A stretch of DNA of 5,489 nucleotides, taken from positions 1 through 5,489 of the forward strand of contig JAJRDC010000127.1 in NCBI GenBank assembly GCA_028678635.1. Direction: 5' to 3'. The first letter of the stretch is position 1. The number at the start of each line of letters is the position of its first letter. The position numbers and the translations under genes were made by a program. This DNA comes from Methanomicrobiales archaeon. GTDB lineage: Archaea > Halobacteriota > Methanomicrobia > Methanomicrobiales > JACTUA01. This document shows, one piece after another, positions 1 through 4,853 of the stretch. The notes beneath the pieces are model-generated. The model was not told the origin of the DNA, made no database searches, and saw nothing but the letters and a program-made list of their open reading frames with translations.

Positions 1-31
1 GAAGTTCACGTTAAAACCGGTTAAGGGAGCG

Positions 32-973
32 GTGAAGGTCACCGCCCCGGCACGGATCCACCTGACCGTGCTGGACATGAACCGGATCGCGCCGGGGAAG
101 CCCGGCGGCGGGGGCGTGGGATACGCCCTGCAGGAGTACTGCGCCGCCGAGGTCACCTGCACCCCGAAGGAGATCGAGATCGACTTCGACCGTGCCCCGG
201 TCCTCCGGCACCACGTCGAGATCTTCCGGAAGGCCGTCGGTTACCAGGGGGGGTTCCGCATCAAGGCTAAGGACCACCAGTATCACCACGTGGGGATGGG
301 CTCCACCTCCACCATCTCCATCGCCGCCCTGAATGCCATGAACCGGGCGGTGGGGTCACCCCTCACGCAGACCGAGCTCCGGCTCCTGATGGGCTACAAC
401 TTCGTGGAGGAGACAGGCGACGGCAGGGTCGCGTTTGCGTTCGAGACCGGTGTCGGCCCTGCCGTCTCGACCCACGGCGGCATGGCCGTCATGGGCGACG
501 ACCTGGCCCTCGTGTACACCCATCCCTTTGCCGAGGGACTGAACGTCTTTGTCGTCATTCCCTCCTCCGACATCTCGTCGGCAGGGACACGGGAGATCGA
601 GCTCCTGATGAACCGGGGCCGGAACCTGGACTACATGGACCGTGAGGTGAAGTGCCACATGGTGCTCATGGACCTCATCCCGGCCCTGGAACGGGGGGAT
701 GTGAAGAAGGCGGGGAAGATCTTCTGGGAGATCGAGTTCCGCGGCTCCAAGCGGGCCGAGGTGGAGCACCACGGGTTCCGGATCTACCACTACATGGCCA
801 CGATCCGGGAGGCCGGCTTTGACTTCGTGGGGATGTCCTCGGTGGGGCCCACCATCGCTGTGATAACGGAACGGAGCCGGAAGGAGCTGGAGAAGGTGGT
901 CGCGGAGCTGGGCCTCAAGGTGGCGGTGGAGACGAAGATCGACAATAAGGGGATGACGTTCGGGGAGAAATAG
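32..973 (+). CDS. Divergent beta-RFAP synthase-like protein of the GHMP superfamily
   Basis: A 313-residue soluble protein. The N-terminus (VTAPARIHLTVLDMN, residues 3-17) and the C-terminal segment FVGMSSVGPTIAVI (265-278) match the layout of archaeal COG1907 proteins, whose known member is beta-ribofuranosylaminobenzene 5'-phosphate synthase, an early enzyme of tetrahydromethanopterin synthesis. A GHMP-type glycine/serine loop lies at 85-95 (HHVGMGSTSTI). A CHMVLMDLIPAL segment (208-219) also fits the family. The middle differs: where I recall a GGTSGIG-like stretch in classical enzymes, this one reads GDGRVAFAFETGVGPAVSTH (129-148), so it may be a paralogue with another substrate. The GTG start at 32 places the N-terminus where relatives begin. 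The GGGAG at 25-29 is unusually close to it, and the frame stays open to the left edge, so an earlier start outside the window is possible. The family is fairly sure; the exact reaction is not. Confidence 0.75.
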   Translation: MKVTAPARIHLTVLDMNRIAPGKPGGGGVGYALQEYCAAEVTCTPKEIEIDFDRAPVLRHHVEIFRKAVGYQGGFRIKAKDHQYHHVGMGSTSTISIAALNAMNRAVGSPLTQTELRLLMGYNFVEETGDGRVAFAFETGVGPAVSTHGGMAVMGDDLALVYTHPFAEGLNVFVVIPSSDISSAGTREIELLMNRGRNLDYMDREVKCHMVLMDLIPALERGDVKKAGKIFWEIEFRGSKRAEVEHHGFRIYHYMATIREAGFDFVGMSSVGPTIAVITERSRKELEKVVAELGLKVAVETKIDNKGMTFGEK

Positions 974-1008
974 GGGGAATCCTGGGAAGGACAGCACTTC
1001 TGTGGTTC

Positions 1009-1026
1009 CTGGACCTAATGGTCCGG
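1009..1026. terminator. Hairpin between convergent genes, possible bidirectional terminator
   Basis: GGACC (1011-1015), the loop TAAT and GGTCC (1020-1024) form a perfect 5-bp stem. A U-G and a C-G pair can extend it outward to 1009/1026. It lies 35 bases after the stop of the plus-strand GHMP-family gene and just beyond the stop of the minus-strand HEAT gene. Only a pyrimidine-rich CCTTCTTC follows on the plus strand, not a clean T run, so the terminator role is inferred from position and the dyad alone. Confidence 0.35.
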
Positions 1027-1033
1027 TCCTTCT

Positions 1034-1567
1034 TCACACCTTCCCGCTATCTGCCAGCACATTCTCCGCCGCTTTCCTGATCCCGGGATCCCTATCCCTC
1101 AGGCATTCCCTGAGGGCGTTCTCCGCTGCAGGGCTCCGGGTCTGTCCCAGGATATGGGCGATCGCGATCCGTGCCTGCGGTTCCTCCTTCGGGTCCAGGA
1201 GCCGTGCGACGAGTCCCTCGATGGCGCTGGACGTCCCGATGCGGCCGAGGGCCTCAGCGGCCAGCATCCGGGTCTTCCACTTCTCCTCGGGGTCCTGCAG
1301 GCGATCCACCAGAGGGTAGACCGAGCGGATGGAGCCGATCTCCCGCAGTGCCCGTGCCGAAAGCCGGCGGATGTCCGGGTGTTCATCCCTCAGTGCTTCA
1401 ACAAGGGCCCCCACGGCCCTCGGATCGCTGGCCGAGCCCAGTTCTTCGACTGCGTGCACCCGGCGCAGGTGCTCGCTCCGGTCTCCGAGCGCCTCGATCA
1501 GGTCGTAGAGCCTTCGATCTTCCAGGGGGGTCCAGGCCACCCTTCCTTCCCTTTCTGTCTGGATCAT
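1034..1567 (-). CDS. HEAT-repeat protein
   Basis: A 177-residue, largely alpha-helical protein made of four to five HEAT (PBS-lyase-like) repeats. Units run roughly at 34-63, 66-94, 99-128, 131-160 and a partial one at 163-175. The recurring signature is a helix ending in ALREIG or ALGRIG, then a small-residue turn, then A-[IV]-x-x-L-V-x-[AR]-L, then D-P or D-x-D-P before the next unit (SDPRAVGALVEAL, SAIEGLVARLLDP). Such repeats form a curved scaffold for protein-protein contact. No catalytic residues, signal peptide or membrane segment is visible, and the partner is unknown. It converges on the GHMP-family gene and diverges from the pnt operon. No ribosome site precedes the ATG at 1567. GTG at 1540 (codon 10) has a purine-rich AGGGAAGGAAGG before it and is an alternative start. 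The repeat assignment is sure; the function is unknown. Confidence 0.85.
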   Translation of the reverse strand: MIQTEREGRVAWTPLEDRRLYDLIEALGDRSEHLRRVHAVEELGSASDPRAVGALVEALRDEHPDIRRLSARALREIGSIRSVYPLVDRLQDPEEKWKTRMLAAEALGRIGTSSAIEGLVARLLDPKEEPQARIAIAHILGQTRSPAAENALRECLRDRDPGIRKAAENVLADSGKV

Positions 1568-1659
1568 AACGGTATACCACGGAGGTGAGATTGGTCGGTT
1601 GCAGGCGTCCCGTTCCGCTTCTGTGCGGATCAGGGATATGGATTAACATGTACTGAGAA

Positions 1660-1734
1660 GAGCGGCCGCTTACCACAGAGCGGCCAGGAAGAGCCGGGTT
1701 GGGTCGTTGATGAACGGGTTGGGTTCATTGGAAC
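1660..1734. repeat. Cluster of short paired direct repeats
   Basis: GAGCGGCC occurs at 1660-1667 and 1678-1685, 18 bases apart. CGGGTTGGGT occurs at 1695-1704 and 1715-1724, 20 bases apart. The second pair is followed in each copy by a small dyad, CGTT-GATG-AACG at 1705-1716 and GTTC-ATTG-GAAC at 1723-1734. Spacing close to two helical turns is what tandem regulator sites often show, but the units are short and no known operator consensus is recognised. Confidence 0.4.
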
Positions 1735-1820
1735 GACATGGGAAGGAGGATGATAAAAAGGTTTCGCCGGTGGGCAGCTCCTGAGAGATCCACAGGCGGC
1801 ATGTCAGGCGAATTGCGTAA

Positions 1821-1830
1821 GATAAAAAGG
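1821..1830 (+). promoter_or_regulatory. Possible archaeal TATA-like element for the pnt operon
   Basis: GATAAAAAGG is the most A-rich decamer close to pntAA and is preceded by purines (CGTAA) in the place of a BRE. A start of transcription about 22-27 bases downstream would give a leader of roughly 70-80 nt. An identical decamer at 1752-1761 could serve instead. It departs from the TTTAWATA-type archaeal box, so this is a weak prediction. Confidence 0.25.
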
Positions 1831-1835
1831 CTTTA

Positions 1836-1862
1836 GGTGCAACTAGAAGGAGACATTGCACC
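1836..1862 (+). promoter_or_regulatory. Seven-bp inverted repeat with purine-rich loop in the pnt leader
   Basis: GGTGCAA (1836-1842) is the exact complement of TTGCACC (1856-1862), separated by 13 bases that include GAAGGAGA, a Shine-Dalgarno-like core. As RNA it would form a hairpin with the ribosome-site-like sequence in its loop. As DNA it could be an operator lying just downstream of the TATA-like element. The dyad is seen directly; the role is inferred. Confidence 0.35.
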
Positions 1863-1876
1863 ATAACATGGGAGGA

Positions 1877-1927
1877 ATGAGGGTGATCCAACTCCAGACT
1901 ACAGGAACAAAGGGGTGGCATTCGTGA
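1877..1927 (+). CDS. Possible 14-19 residue leader peptide overlapping the pntAA start
   Basis: A short frame with three possible in-frame starts: ATG 1868, ATG 1877 and GTG 1883. From 1877 it reads MRVIQLQTTGTKGWHS. GGAGG at 1871-1875 lies 7 nt before GTG 1883, the best spacing of the three. The stop TGA (1925-1927) overlaps the GTG at 1924 of pntAA as GTGA, the arrangement typical of termination-reinitiation coupling. No known peptide is recognised and a frame this short arises easily by chance, so this is a low-confidence call. Its interest lies in the strong ribosome site, which pntAA is too far away to use directly. Confidence 0.25.
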   Translation: MRVIQLQTTGTKGWHS

Positions 1928-3096
1928 CCGCCCCCGCCGCGGCCCTGGCCATGAAGGGGATCGTCATCGCTGTCGTGAAGGAGCAGGCTCCGGGCGAACA
2001 GCGCGTGGCAACCGTTCCGGAGGTGGTCCAGAAGCTCGCGAAGTCGGGATACGAGGTTCGGGTCGAGCGCGACGCGGGAGCGGGAGCGTTCTATCCGGAT
2101 GATCTCTATGCGGCTGCAGGTGCGAGGATTGCAGCCGGCCGGGCCGAGCTGCTCCAGGGAGCCACCATCGTGCTTTGCGTGCAGCCCCCGTCCGTCGCCG
2201 ATGTGGAGATGCTTGCCGAAGGGACGATTGTCATTGGCTTCATGAACCCGGCCACAAACCTCCCCACCGTTACCCGGATGCGGGACCGGAAGATCACCGC
2301 CTTTGCCCTGGAGCTGGTTCCGCGGATCACCCGGGCCCAGGGCATGGATGCGCTCAGTTCCCAGGCAACGGCCGGCGGGTACGCCGCCGCGATCCTGGGA
2401 GCCGACCACTGCCCGAAGTTCCTCCCGATGCTGACCACGGCCGCGGGCACGATCCGGCCGGCCACGGTGCTCATTCTCGGGGCAGGGGTCGCCGGCCTCA
2501 TGGCGATTGCGACGGCAAAGCGCCTCGGTGCCATGGTGGAGGCCTACGATGTCCGGCGGGCCGCAGGTGAACAGGTCCGGAGCCTGGGTGCGAAGTTCCT
2601 GGAACTGGAGATCAATGCAGAAGGAGCAGGCGGCTACGCCCGGGAGCTCACCGCAGAGGAGAAGGTGAAGGAACAGCAGATGGTCTCCGCCGCGGTAGGC
2701 CGTGCCGACATCGTGATCACGACAGCTGCCATCCCCGGCCGGAGGGCGCCCATCCTGATCACGAAGGAGACCGTCGTTACCATGCGCCCGGGCGCCGTCA
2801 TCGTGGACCTGGCCGCGGAGACGGGCGGGAACTGCGAGCTGACCCAAGCGGGGAAGACCGTGAACGCCCACGGCGTCACTATTATCGGCCCCCAGAACCT
2901 CCCGGCCCGGATCGCGTACCATTCCAGCCAGATGTACGCAAAGAACCTCCAGGCCTTCCTGTTGCTGCTCATCGGGAAGGACGGAACGCTCACCCGCGAG
3001 TTCACCGATGAGATCCTGGCCGCGAGCCTTCTTGTCCATGCCGGCGAGGTCCGGCACAAACCCACCCTCAACCTGATCACCGGAGGGAAGCCATGA
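1924..3096 (+). CDS. pntAA: NAD(P) transhydrogenase subunit alpha part 1 (domain I)
   Basis: About 390 residues, the soluble NAD(H)-binding domain I of proton-translocating transhydrogenase. The enzyme transfers hydride between NADH and NADP+ coupled to proton movement. Numbered from GTG 1924, the invariant RITRAQGMDALSSQ loop is at 134-147; R134, Q139, D142 and S145 correspond to the conserved Arg127, Gln132, Asp135 and Ser138 of Rhodospirillum rubrum domain I. The NAD Rossmann motif GAGVAG is at 186-191, and YDVR (208-211) supplies the acidic residue typical of NAD rather than NADP binding. TTAAIPGRRAP (266-276) and GPQNLPARIAYHSSQ (322-336) are also family signatures. No membrane helix follows, as in the three-gene type. 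Possible starts are GTG 1915 (AGGAA 7 nt ahead), GTG 1924 (AAAGGGG 8 nt ahead, overlapping a short upstream frame) and ATG 1951. Homology begins at ATG 1951 (MKGIVIAVVKEQ), but it has no ribosome site. Confidence 0.96.
   Translation: MTAPAAALAMKGIVIAVVKEQAPGEQRVATVPEVVQKLAKSGYEVRVERDAGAGAFYPDDLYAAAGARIAAGRAELLQGATIVLCVQPPSVADVEMLAEGTIVIGFMNPATNLPTVTRMRDRKITAFALELVPRITRAQGMDALSSQATAGGYAAAILGADHCPKFLPMLTTAAGTIRPATVLILGAGVAGLMAIATAKRLGAMVEAYDVRRAAGEQVRSLGAKFLELEINAEGAGGYARELTAEEKVKEQQMVSAAVGRADIVITTAAIPGRRAPILITKETVVTMRPGAVIVDLAAETGGNCELTQAGKTVNAHGVTIIGPQNLPARIAYHSSQMYAKNLQAFLLLLIGKDGTLTREFTDEILAASLLVHAGEVRHKPTLNLITGGKP
3082..3086 (+). promoter_or_regulatory. Ribosome binding site of pntAB inside pntAA
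   Basis: GGAGG lies 6 nt before the ATG at 3093, within the last codons of pntAA. With the ATGA stop/start overlap it fixes the pntAB start and implies translational coupling. Confidence 0.8.
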
Positions 3097-3404
3097 CCGA
3101 CATCACCGCCTTCTGGATCGCGCTCTACATCGCGATGCTCGCCGCGTTCACGGGCTACGTGGTCATCAGCCGGGTCCCTGTTATCCTGCACACGCCACTC
3201 ATGAGCGGCTCCAACTTCATCCACGGGATCGTGCTCGTGGGGGCCATGGTGGCGCTTGGCCTGGCAAAGACCCCGGTCGAGCAGGTGATCGGATTCATCG
3301 CCGTGGTGCTCGGTGCCGCGAACGTGGTGGGTGGGTACGTGGTGACGGAACGGATCCTCCAGATGTTTGACCGAAGCGGGAAGAAGCCCGGGAAGGGGGC
3401 GTGA
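3093..3404 (+). CDS. pntAB: NAD(P) transhydrogenase subunit alpha part 2 (membrane helices)
   Basis: A 103-residue integral membrane protein with three predicted helices, at about 6-25, 43-59 and 63-85. It is the small alpha2 subunit that completes membrane domain II in three-gene transhydrogenases. The family signature ISRVPVILHTPLMSGSNFIH runs over residues 25-44, and GFIAVVLGAANVVGGYVVT (67-85) is equally typical. The length matches the family. The ATG overlaps the pntAA stop (ATGA), and GGAGG sits 6 nt upstream. Histidines H33 and H44 lie in or next to the second helix. In Thermus-type enzymes a histidine of this subunit is proposed to take part in proton passage, and H44 is a candidate equivalent, though I cannot align it exactly. 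The tail (94-103) is basic and glycine-rich, likely cytoplasmic. Confidence 0.95.
   Translation: MTDITAFWIALYIAMLAAFTGYVVISRVPVILHTPLMSGSNFIHGIVLVGAMVALGLAKTPVEQVIGFIAVVLGAANVVGGYVVTERILQMFDRSGKKPGKGA
3391..3399 (+). promoter_or_regulatory. Ribosome binding site deciding the pntB start
   Basis: GGAAGGGGG ends 6 nt before the ATG at 3406. It supports that ATG over the in-frame TTG at 3367, which would add 13 residues (TEAGRSPGRGRD) unlike any PntB N-terminus and would overlap pntAB by 38 bases. Confidence 0.7.
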
Positions 3405-3405
3405 C

Positions 3406-4791
3406 ATGGCCGACCTCTCCTTTGCCATCGAGCCTGTCTACCTGGCGACGGTCTTTCTCTTCATCATCGCCCTCCAGCGAATGAGCCATCCCCTCACCGC
3501 CCGGAGCGGGATCGTCTGGGCCGGTGCCGCGATGCTGATCGCAACGCTGGTCACGTTCTTCACCCCGGGCCTCACCAACCTGGCCCTGATCGTGATCGCG
3601 ATAGCCATTGGCGGCGGCCTCGCGTACGTGGCAGCGAAGCGGGTGGCCATGACCGAGATGCCCCAGATGATCGCGCTCTTCAACGGCATGGGCGGCGGCG
3701 CGGCGGCGGGTATCTCGGCCGTGGCCCTCCTGGGCCCCACCACCCCTGTCACAGCCTCCCTTGCGGTCGTGGGCGGGCTCATCGGGGCCGTTTCATTCTC
3801 CGGGAGCATTATTGCCTTCCTGAAGCTGCAGGGCTGGATGCCCCCGCGGCCGGTGACCTTCCCGGGCCAGCAGCTGCTGAACATGGCGGTGCTCGTTCTC
3901 ACCATCGTTTCCGGCGCCTGCATCGTCCTGCAGCCCGCCTGGATACCGGTATCCCCGGAGATGTGGCTCCCGGTATTCTTCATCCTGGCCCTGGCCTTCG
4001 GCCTCCTCATGACCCTCCCGATCGGCGGGGCTGACATGCCGGTCGTCATCTCCATGTACAACGCTTTCACGGGTCTTGCCGTCGCGCTGGACGGGTTCTC
4101 CTTTGCCACCCCCAACTATGCGATGATCATCGCGGGCATCATTGTCGGGGCCGCGGGATCTCTCCTCACCCTCCACATGGCGAAGGCCATGAACCGTTCG
4201 CTCACGAACGTTTTCTTCGGGGCCTTTGGCGCCACTGAGGAGGGGGCGGTGCAGGCGGCGGGCAGCATGAAGGCCATCGACGTGGACGACGTGGCAGTCC
4301 TTCTCGCCTACGCGGACCGGGTGGTCATCGCCCCCGGCTACGGCATGGCCGTTGCCCAGGCCCAGCAGAAGGTGAAGGAGCTCTCCGACCTGCTGGGGTC
4401 AAGGGGTGTCTCGGTGAAGTTTGCCATCCACCCGGTGGCCGGGCGGATGCCCGGGCACATGAACGTGCTCCTCGCCGAGGCCGGGGTCTCCTACGACCTG
4501 CTCTTCGACCGGGACGAGGTGAACCCAGAGTTCCCGGCCACCGATGTCGTGCTCGTCATCGGGGCCAACGACGTGGTGAACCCGGCGGCGCACCGGCAGG
4601 GGAGCCCTCTCTACGGGATGCCCATCCTGGACGTGGAGCAGGCAAAGCACGTGATCGTTCTCAAGCGGGGCCAGGGGAGGGGCTTTGCCGGGATCGAGAA
4701 CGACCTGTTCTACCGGGACAATACCCGGATGCTCTACGGCGATGCCAGGGAAACGGTCGCAAAACTGGTGCAGGCCCTGAAAAAACTCTGA
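3406..4791 (+). CDS. pntB: NAD(P) transhydrogenase subunit beta (domains II and III)
   Basis: A 461-residue protein of normal PntB length. Residues 1 to about 260 form roughly nine membrane helices of domain II, with the conserved stretches TEMPQMIALFNGMGGGAAA (83-101), SGSIIAFLKLQG (132-143) and GGADMPVVISMYNAFTG (207-223). Residues about 290-461 are the NADP(H)-binding domain III: the binding loop GYGMAVAQAQ (311-320), AIHPVAGRMPGHMNVLLAEA (340-359), GANDVVNPAA (386-395) with D389 in the place of the conserved aspartate, and VLKRGQGRGFAG (418-429), where K420-R421 correspond to the pair contacting the 2'-phosphate of NADP. It begins 1 nt after the pntAB stop, so the three genes form an operon. 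Residue N93 stands where Escherichia coli PntB has the proton-path His91, a known family variation. All key NADP residues are present, so an active enzyme is expected. Confidence 0.97.
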   Translation: MADLSFAIEPVYLATVFLFIIALQRMSHPLTARSGIVWAGAAMLIATLVTFFTPGLTNLALIVIAIAIGGGLAYVAAKRVAMTEMPQMIALFNGMGGGAAAGISAVALLGPTTPVTASLAVVGGLIGAVSFSGSIIAFLKLQGWMPPRPVTFPGQQLLNMAVLVLTIVSGACIVLQPAWIPVSPEMWLPVFFILALAFGLLMTLPIGGADMPVVISMYNAFTGLAVALDGFSFATPNYAMIIAGIIVGAAGSLLTLHMAKAMNRSLTNVFFGAFGATEEGAVQAAGSMKAIDVDDVAVLLAYADRVVIAPGYGMAVAQAQQKVKELSDLLGSRGVSVKFAIHPVAGRMPGHMNVLLAEAGVSYDLLFDRDEVNPEFPATDVVLVIGANDVVNPAAHRQGSPLYGMPILDVEQAKHVIVLKRGQGRGFAGIENDLFYRDNTRMLYGDARETVAKLVQALKKL

Positions 4792-4795
4792 CGGT

Positions 4796-4850
4796 CACCC
4801 GGTATCCGGACGGCCGGGAGCCCGCGGGGGCAAACGGCCCGGGTGTTTCT
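4796..4850. terminator. GC-rich inverted repeats after pntB, possible terminator
   Basis: CACCCGG (4796-4802) pairs exactly with CCGGGTG (4839-4845), enclosing a smaller GCCC-GCGG-GGGC hairpin (4820-4831), and is followed by TTTCT. It fills the 62-base gap between the convergent pntB and ArcS-like genes. In such GC-rich DNA dyads are common, so the call rests mostly on position. Confidence 0.3.
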
Positions 4851-4853
4851 CCG

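Larger units (their letters stand above)
1568..1914. other. Gene-poor upstream region of the pnt operon
   Basis: About 350 bases between the divergent HEAT and pntAA genes. The segment is less GC-rich than the neighbouring genes and no convincing protein gene crosses it. From left to right it holds a TCCGC/GCGGA hairpin (1614-1618 with 1625-1629), an AT-richer patch (about 1638-1652), paired short direct repeats (1660-1734), two copies of GATAAAAAGG (1752-1761 and 1821-1830), a 7-bp dyad (1836-1862), and strong Shine-Dalgarno-like sequences at 1871-1875 and 1882-1888 that lie well ahead of pntAA. It most likely contains the promoters of both flanking units and a long pnt leader. Confidence 0.5.

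Noticed and set aside
1002..1588. Several plus-strand frames opposite the HEAT-repeat gene
   Set aside because: The minus-strand frame shows clear periodic HEAT repeats, while the plus-strand translations are Ser/Arg/Pro-rich without pattern.
1614..1629. TCCGC/GCGGA hairpin as a tRNA arm or small RNA
   Set aside because: No T-loop, acceptor stem or anticodon arm can be built around it, and a 5-bp stem with a 6-base loop is weak evidence.
1661..1670. Ten-base palindrome AGCGGCCGCT (contains a NotI site)
   Set aside because: Considered as a cloning scar or operator. The surroundings show no vector sequence, and a single GC palindrome is expected in GC-rich DNA; it is only noted as part of the repeat cluster.
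1670..1921. An 83-codon minus-strand frame covering most of the pnt upstream region
   Set aside because: It starts inside the pntAA start region without a ribosome site, its third codon positions are not GC-rich like real genes here, and the protein resembles nothing known.
1843..3057. A 404-codon open frame on the minus strand opposite pntAA
   Set aside because: It lies antisense to a certain pntAA gene, has no recognisable domain, and is Pro/Gly/Arg/His-rich low-complexity protein as expected from the shadow of a GC-rich gene.
3367..3405. TTG start that would lengthen PntB by 13 residues
   Set aside because: The extension overlaps pntAB and lacks homology to PntB N-termini, and ATG 3406 has a well-spaced ribosome site and fits the family.
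3438..4176. Long minus-strand frames opposite pntB (to 4115 and 4176)
   Set aside because: They are antisense shadows of a gene with unmistakable PntB motifs, with no domain or start signal of their own.
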